A DNA stretch of 64,000 nt from Aurelia coerulea (Eukaryota; Cnidaria; Scyphozoa; Semaeostomeae; Ulmaridae). Position numbers and translations under genes: made by a program. The notes under the pieces were generated by a model. That model worked only from the letters and a program-made list of their open reading frames with translations, was not told the DNA's origin and searched no databases. Shown here piece after piece: positions 57,966-64,000 of this stretch. The first letter of the stretch is position 1. Each line of letters begins with the position of its first letter. The stretch is from positions 19,056,501-19,120,500 of the forward strand of contig CM076944.1 of the NCBI GenBank assembly GCA_039566865.1, read 5' to 3'.

Positions 57966-58388
57966 AAGCCAAGAAAACATTGATGGGTTCTATTCATTTG
58001 AAAAAAATATTGAGAATTAGATTCAAAATAGACGTCAAGGAAGTGACGTACCGAGACGTACCTTATTCGTATACCATTGATCGCGTTTAGATTGGCAGCT
58101 TCTTGGAGCGTCATACCAGCAGCATCAACTGTGGGAAGCACCAATTTCCAACCTCAGCATTTTCGTAGCTTTCTGCATTTGCTCCAATGTTAATATCGAT
58201 TCTCCAAACAAAATTCGAGGAGCAATTCACTCCTAAAAAATCTCTTGTACTCTACACTGTTGGCAAAAATCCTTTGTTTTAAAAAAAATCCATCAAAATC
58301 TTTAAAAGTCCCCTTGTTCTAAAAAATCTCGTACGCTTTTTCGAATGAGTGATTTGCCCCTCAACGAAAACGGTCGGTTTAAAAGGGA

Positions 58389-58812
58389 TACACGTTTTTT
58401 TTTATAAGAAACTTGGATCAGCACTTAGTACTAAAAGTTTCTTAATTTTTGCATGAAAATTTCGGTGTTTTAGTAGTAAAAGTTTCTTAATTAGTTTCTT
58501 ATTTTTTGGGCCTAAAATTGCGGTATTGTTCGAAGTTCAGCCTTCTTCTCGACAAAGGGCTTCCATTTGCATTGACATTGTCATCAAGAAGAATCCATGC
58601 ACATCAAGGCAAAAATTTACCAATTTTGCAGTTAAAAGTCAAGAAAAGACGAAGGTACCTTTGTTAGAGAGACAAAGAATAAGAGAGGCATACAGAAATA
58701 GAGTTTCAGAGTTTCTTAGCTGTTCTTGAGCGTACTACTAGAGTTTCTTAAATTTTTGGTCATCGTAGTACTAGTTTCTTATAAACCAGTTTCTTATAAA
58801 AAAAAACGTGTA
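58389..58812. mobile_element. AAGTTTCTTA-type MITE, good copy 2
   Basis: The tips TACACGTTTTTTTTTATAAG and TTCTTATAAAAAAAAACGTG followed by TA are inverted, so the likely target is TA. The body matches 27,217-27,637 in the opposite orientation along its length. Confidence 0.8.
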
Positions 58813-59304
58813 GAACACAAACCAGAATATTTTGAAGGAGTGAAACCAGCTCGCGGTGCCGTGCCTTCGCGCTCACTGAGTCCATTTCCATCTTAGTTTC
58901 TCGTCTTGTGGGGATACCACATTCGGAGTGAACTACTGTTCATGCAACTGGTGTCATTTGGGGCGCCAGCACAACAATATTCCCCAGTTTTTCGTTTCTT
59001 TCTCGGGCCCTCCATCTTCAAAACATGAGCAATCCCACTGAATTCATATAGCGTGCTGTTAGTTCCTTATCATCCTGCCCACTTGAATACGTCACAAATT
59101 CCTCAAATTCCTGTCTGGCCGCGTTGTGAATGTCGAACAAAAAGGCGCGATTATCGCATATTCAAGGTGCTATAAAAGGCAATTAGCGACTTATAATTAG
59201 CAAATAAACACCACAGTTCTACACAGCAATATCAAATTACTCAATCGCGATTAATAGAAAGATTTCGAAATATTTTTATTTTTCATTTCAGTGGCACTTT
59301 AAAG

Positions 59305-59980
59305 AATTCGTTGCATGAAACTGTCAACATTAAAATAGGAAAGAAGCATGTCAAGCAGGTTAAATATGTTAAATTTCTTGGTCTTCTGCTGGATGAAAAC
59401 CTTACCTGGAAATATCACTTGAATGAACTCTCTAAAAAGTTAGCAAGAACATCTGGTGTGTTCTTCAAAATAAGGCATCTTCTCCCTTCTAGTGTCTTAG
59501 TCTCCCTGTACCATTCCTTATTTGGCTCATTTATTCAGTATGGGATTGTTGTGTGGGGTCTATGACATCCACACTAAGCCCATTTATGTTTTACAAAAGA
59601 AAATTGTTAGAGCTATCACTTTCAATAATTTTGCTGCTCCTTCTACCCCAATCTTTTCCGAGTTGAAAATTCTTAAGTTATATGAATTATTTTATTTAAA
59701 GCTCCTTTCTTTTGTGTATGAATGTGTTAACAAAATTTCTCCCTCATATTTTCATGATTATTTTACTTTGTTGTCCTCTGTTCATCAATATGATACAAGG
59801 CTGGCATGTATGGATGATATTTTTTTAAATCGTAAAAATACTTTGCAATATGGAATAAGATCTGTCAGATACACAGGTGCTAAATCCTGGAATGACATTC
59901 CTATCATCATCAAGCAATGCCCCTCAAAATTAAGTTTTTGCCGGCAATTGAAAATCCATTTGTTCGCAACAAAATATTAA
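59305..59980 (+). pseudogene. LINE ORF2, C-terminal part
   Basis: It continues the RT broken at 52,861: VNIKIGKKHVKQVKYVKFLG, LLLDENLTWKYHLNELSKK, SSVLVSLYHSLFGSFIQYG. A shift near 59,562 leads to HTKPIYVLQKKIVRAITFNN and NTLQYGIRSVRYTGAKSWND. It ends at CRQLKIHLFATKY and a stop. The 3' UTR follows to an (ACTGA)n tail. Confidence 0.85.
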
Positions 59981-60479
59981 ATATTAGTATTTAAATCCAC
60001 GATTTTGGTTGCATTTTTCAGTCAAGGCTGTAAATTTCAAAATTCCTTAAAGCATGATGACTTTGGAGTGGCTTTGGTGGGCTCTTGCTTTTGGGGCCTA
60101 TTCTGGGTACAAAACCCTTCCGTGGCGTTAGCTGTGGATTTGGGTTTTTTGCCTGGAGTGGGATCCGTGGGCTTGGGGTCACTGTGGTCATTCTGGGTCT
60201 CTTGTACATAACGCATCTTTTGGAATCGTAGTGATTACTGAAAATATGGATTTTTTTTAATAGGGGGTGCTCTCTCCTCGATTAGTCTATATACTGAGAG
60301 AGCTCCTCCTTTAAGGAATTCCCCACATACAGTTTTCATATGTTCTCTTCCTTAGTTTAATTCTAGGTGCTTGTATCGTTTGTTATTATCTGTATTATTG
60401 TATTTAATGTATTTTGTATTGAAAATTGTATGTTGAGTGAATTTTAAAATGAAAACTGAACTGAACTGAACTGGTTTCA

Positions 60480-61165
60480 TTCACGAACTAACTTCCCGTT
60501 GTAGTCAATTTCATCATTTTTATCTATCAATAATTTGAAATGTAACCATATCAATTCATGCTTCTTGCAAACCCCTCCTCCCTTTGCTTCATTTTCAAAA
60601 ATATCTCGTAGACCTCCTTATTCCTTCCCCCGGCACTCACAGTTTAACAATCCTGCTTAGGTTTGCTGCGACGAGATAAGTTCAACCAGGTAACTGCGAA
60701 GGCGGCGTTATGAATTTAGGGTACGTCCAAATTAGACGCCATGTCAAAGATTAGGCCGTTCAGACCGGCTTGCGTTTGAACTGAAAATTTACCAAGACAA
60801 ACAAGAAGCTAGTCGTTATATTTAAGTTTAGCTTTCAGAAAGAGTTAATGAACATGTTTATCGTGATTTGCCCAATCTTAGGGCGTTTCCTTATTTTCAA
60901 ATCGATTTTGTTGCGAAACCTGACCGTTTAGGGCGAAGCCTCTCTAGTCTCACTTCATCTACCAATGCAACTGCGTCAGCTAAAGTCACTATAACAATGA
61001 CGGATAATAAGAGCAAGTACAAAGCAACCGCACCAACGAAGAAAATAACATTGAAAGTACTGATCTTGTGGCGTGCGAAACGGGACATTGGCCGCCGCAG
61101 ACGGCCCGGGCGCCTTCAAGCCCTCACCAGAAGCTGGGAACTCCGAACCCAACTGGGAACTCCGA
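60480..61165. other. Unassigned stretch between two LINEs
   Basis: A plus frame from 60,868 is open into the next LINE but shows no domain before about 61,165. It is Arg-rich and probably fortuitous. Confidence 0.4.
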
Positions 61166-63300
61166 AGGATTTCAAATGTTTGTCTGCTACAAGAGACAGG
61201 TTAAAATTGGCAGCTGTACGCTCAAAGTCCAAAATTTTGATGGATGCTTATAAACAAATGAGAAATAGGGTCAATAGATTAAACAAAGATTTAAAGCGCG
61301 ACTATTTTACAAATAAGATTGCCCTTTCCCAAGGTGATCTTAAAAACACTTGGAAAACCATTAACATGGTTCTCAATAAGAAATAAAAAACGACTCAAAT
61401 TCAGTCGCTTGATGTTGATGGTAAGCATGTTACCGATAATAATGCTGTTGCTCAGACAATGAATGATTTCTTTTGTGATATTGGCAAATCTCTTAGTGAC
61501 AAAATTCCACAGAAAGCTAACCCCCTTGTTGAAGATAAGCTGGAAGTGAACCCTGAAAATTTACAGTTTAAATTACAAGCCTTTGATGTTCCTCAGATAA
61601 AAAAGGTTTTTGGTAAATTCAAAACGTCCAAGGGTTTCGGTCCTGATGGCATTGCTAATCATTTCCTAAAGATCGCATTCTCTGTCATTGCAGAATCTCT
61701 CTGTGACATTTTCAACCTCTCAATTGCCACTGGAGTTTTTCCTGAAAATTGGAAAACTGCAAGGGTTGCCCCAATCTTTAAAAGTGGAGAAAAAAACAAT
61801 CGTTCCAATTATAGACCGATTTCTGTGCTCCCATTTCTGGCAAGACTCTTTGAGAAATTGATTTACAACCAACTATATGAATATCTAGACAAAATAAACT
61901 TCTGTATTCTGGCCAACCAGGTTTTAGAGCTCTGCATTCCACTGTAACTTGCTTGCTTTCTGGCACTAATGACTGGCACATTAATATTGAGCGTGGAAAA
62001 TTTACAGGAAATATTTTCATTGATTTGAAAAAGGCTTTTGATACTGTTGATCATGCCATACTTATTCAAAAGCTATCTAAGTACGGAATTCAGGGTCTTG
62101 AGCTTCAATGGTTCAAATCATATCTCAGCAGTAGGCATCAATTCACTAAGGTGGAATCTGACATCGGAAGTATCAGCTGTGGTGTTCCACAAGGCTCTTG
62201 TTTAGGTCCGCTACTCTTCCTAATCTATATAAATGATCTGCCATTCGCCTTGAAAAACTGCAAAGTTACGATGTACGCCGACGATACTAGCATATCCTAT
62301 TCCTCTAAGAGCATTGAGGATCTAACTGAAACGCTCAACAACGAATTGAAATGTTTGAAAGAATGGCTTCAGGGCAATAAATTGTCTTTGAATGTAATCA
62401 AGACTCAGGCAATGGTAATCGGATCTAGACCAAATCTTAAAAAGATTGGTGAAAACACTGTGGATTCTCCTGCATTTGTTATCGATGATTCCCCTGTAGA
62501 ACTCGTCGACAGTATTAAGTATCTTGGTGTCCAAGTTGACCAGTACCTCGTGTGGGACGAGCAAATTAAATCTGTTCAAGCCAAAGTCTCCCGCTCGTTA
62601 GGTTTTTTAAAATATGCAAAGAAATTTTTGCCAAAAACTGTATTTTGCAAATTATATAGAGGTATTGTAGAGCCACATTTTCGGTACTGCTGTTCTGTGT
62701 GGGGGAACTGTGCTGAGTTCCGACTGGTTAAGTTTCAAAAATTGCAGAATCGTGCCGCTAGAATCATTACAAATAGCAGCTACGATGCTCCTGCCGAAGC
62801 TTTGATTACAGAGTTAAAATGACCAACTGTGATGTGAGGGATATGATCAGAAGTGAGGCTGCAACAACTGTATATAAATCTGTTAATAGTCTCGCGCCTG
62901 ATTATCTCTCGCATTTATTTGTTAGAAATTCTGATCGCAATATTATCAACCTTAGAAATGCCGAAACTGAGTTGCTAGTGCCATTCATGAAAACTAGTAA
63001 TGGACAGAAAGCGTTCGCATTTCATGGAGCAAAAATCTGGAATGATCTCAGCCGCGAGGCCAAGCAAGCTCCCTCGTTATCTTCTTTTAAGAACAAGATA
63101 AAAGGTCGGTTGTAAATTTATTGTAAATAGTTGTAGATAAATTATTTATGGTTGTAATTAGTTTCCTTTTCCCGTTATTAATTTTAGTAGATTTTTTAAT
63201 TTGTAAAGTTTTTGGCACGGCCCCCTGAAAATCAGTCATACTGACTGACGGGGCTACCGTGCAAAAATAATTTTAAAATGAAAAAAAAAATGAAAAATGA
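61165..63300 (+). pseudogene. 5'-truncated LINE ORF2 with 3' UTR hairpin
   Basis: It begins in the linker between endonuclease and RT (DAYKQMRNRVNRLNKDLKRD). TAA at 61,384, a shift near 61,915, and TGA plus a shift at 62,820 disrupt it. RT boxes are NYRPISVLPFLARLFEKL, FIDLKKAFDTVDH, GVPQGSCLGPLLF and MYADDTSISY. The end reads AKIWNDLSREAKQAPS. The 3' UTR has a hairpin (CACGGCCCCCTG and GGGGCTACCGTG) before an A-rich AAAATG tail. The 41,118-42,855 copy is almost identical. Confidence 0.88.
63210..63265 (+). promoter_or_regulatory. LINE 3' UTR stem-loop
   Basis: GGCACGGCCCCCTGAAAATC and GACTGACGGGGCTACCGTGC can pair (GCACGG..CCCC with GGGG..CCGTGC) with an inner AGTC/GACT stem. The same structure with compensating changes occurs at about 33,360-33,405, and inverted at 41,150-41,188. 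It is probably the site recognised by the element's own RT. Confidence 0.6.
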
Positions 63301-64000
63301 AATGAGCCCGCGCGCAGCGCTGGTTCGGATTCCTAGTCTCCACATATAAGGAGCGTTCGATCAGTTAAGATTGTTCTATTGTCGTGGTAATTAATGTGTA
63401 TGCTCTGCTATCATCTCCCACTTCCCCTGCCCCCACGGGTCCGTTCTTCCACTCGAAATATCACCCCGAAAATCTAAGTTAGCCGAATCGGTGTGAGAAG
63501 TTGGGGGCAGCCACTCGCGCTGGGGTAGGAGCGGGGGAACTTTTTGCAGCCGTCCTATTTTCCAGTTTGACGTAGGTCGAACGTCACGGAACAATCGAGG
63601 TGAGTCACTAACGAATCTTGATGGGGTCATTAAAGGTCGTCAACAGACAAAGTGGGTTTGTCAACAGCAAACAATGCTGGATTGTCAACAACCTTGAAGC
63701 TTCGTAACACCGACGTCACGCAGTCACCTTCACAGGGGCTCAGTTCCTCCACCGTCACACAGGTGGGGCTCGCCTCCAAACAAACAATGGGAACTCTGAC
63801 TGGGGGCAGTCACGTGATGGCATGGCACCCCATGTCAGGCGACTCGCTTGGCACGTTGCCAAAATTGGTCATGTGATTCTGTACTACCCCCAAGTTCCTA
63901 TCATGTGACTTGGCAAGTTCTCACGTTTCCAGTGAGCTCAATGTGGAAGTCAGCACCAAGTATAGATAGGCCTATTCCCAACTGAAGCAAGAAGTAAAAC
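63301..64000. other. Unassigned end of window, with a CATGTGACTTGGCA repeat
   Basis: No gene is supported. GGGGGCAGTCACGTGATGGC and CATGTGACTTGGCAAGTT, at about 63,803-63,935, resemble 39,185-39,370, so a dispersed repeat is cut by the window end. Confidence 0.45.

Larger units (their letters stand above)
52862..59296. mobile_element. 6.4-kb TIR transposon inserted in LINE ORF2
   Basis: The tips TGCCACCGAAATGAAA and TTTCATTTCAGTGGCA are 16-bp inverted repeats with one mismatch. CTTTAAAG flanks both ends (52,854-52,861 and 59,297-59,304). Removing the element and one copy joins FIIFHSLK to NSLHETVNIKI in frame, which confirms the boundaries. A second inverted pair lies inside: GTGACGTATTCAAGTGGGCA at 53,022-53,041 and TGCCCACTTGAATACGTCAC at 59,078-59,097. 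The 8-bp duplication fits hAT- or P-like elements, but no transposase was recognised. It has one acidic first exon and carries other elements. Confidence 0.85.
44509..60476 (+). mobile_element. Full-length LINE split by three insertions
   Basis: ORF1 pieces lie at 44,509-44,656, 45,810-46,178 and 49,719-50,138. ORF2 pieces lie at 50,257-52,861 and 59,305-59,980. The 3' UTR ends in an (ACTGA)n tail at about 60,454-60,476. Inserts are 44,657-45,798, about 46,167-49,718 and 52,862-59,296. Frames join cleanly across the first and third inserts when one target copy is removed. It is a CR1/L2-like, APE-type element that is dead by frameshifts as well as insertions. Confidence 0.85.

Overview
The window is AT-rich animal DNA in which almost nothing is ordinary single-copy intergenic sequence. 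One multi-exon gene, seven or more families of LINE (non-LTR retrotransposon), many nonautonomous DNA transposons and several satellite-type arrays fill it. The mix (CR1/L2-type LINEs with PHD fingers, hAT and Tc1/mariner-like MITEs, an OTU-like/PHD gene with short phase-0 exons) suggests a marine invertebrate, most likely a cnidarian. That is an inference from style, not a species identification. No tRNA, rRNA, CRISPR or prokaryotic operon was seen.

Left part (about 4.6-19.5 kb, minus strand). I assembled a spliced gene from exons with good splice sites and matching phases. It encodes, from N to C terminus, a Trp-Trp-Pro-containing module, short acidic/Ser-rich linker exons, four tandem copies of a 46-residue exon pair, a linker, an OTU-like cysteine-protease/vertnin-type domain (GDCLFNS and NHYIPLV) and a PHD-like zinc finger. 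The four exon pairs lie in a 1.79-kb genomic tandem array (10.37-16.65 kb), so exon duplication lengthens the protein in 46-residue steps. LINE and MITE remnants sit in its introns.

Middle part (19.6-44 kb). Palindromic Tc1/mariner-like MITEs, MITEs with AAGTTTCTTA motifs, a hAT remnant and two remarkable nonautonomous transposons. One (25,113-28,403) has long inverted arms built from a 41-bp minisatellite and a perfect 9-bp target duplication. The other (34,245-36,799) has ends and an internal minisatellite built from the same CATATACGG motif, with an 8-bp duplication. Then follow a 5'-truncated LINE with two nonsense codons, a 112-bp satellite, and LINE fragments inserted in a duplicated low-complexity host sequence.

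Right part (44.5-60.5 kb) is a nested structure. A LINE (ORF1, then ORF2 with PHD, endonuclease and RT) is split by three insertions: a 1.14-kb element, a LINE with an intact 1,115-codon ORF2, and a 6.4-kb TIR transposon that itself carries a 1.25-kb hAT MITE and other elements. At two sites, removing the insert plus one target copy restores the host reading frame. The intact ORF2 has a hydrophobic N terminus, a 2A-like motif with its key Asn changed to Cys, a PHD finger, an APE endonuclease and a reverse transcriptase. The window ends with another decayed LINE whose 3' UTR hairpin recurs at two other places.
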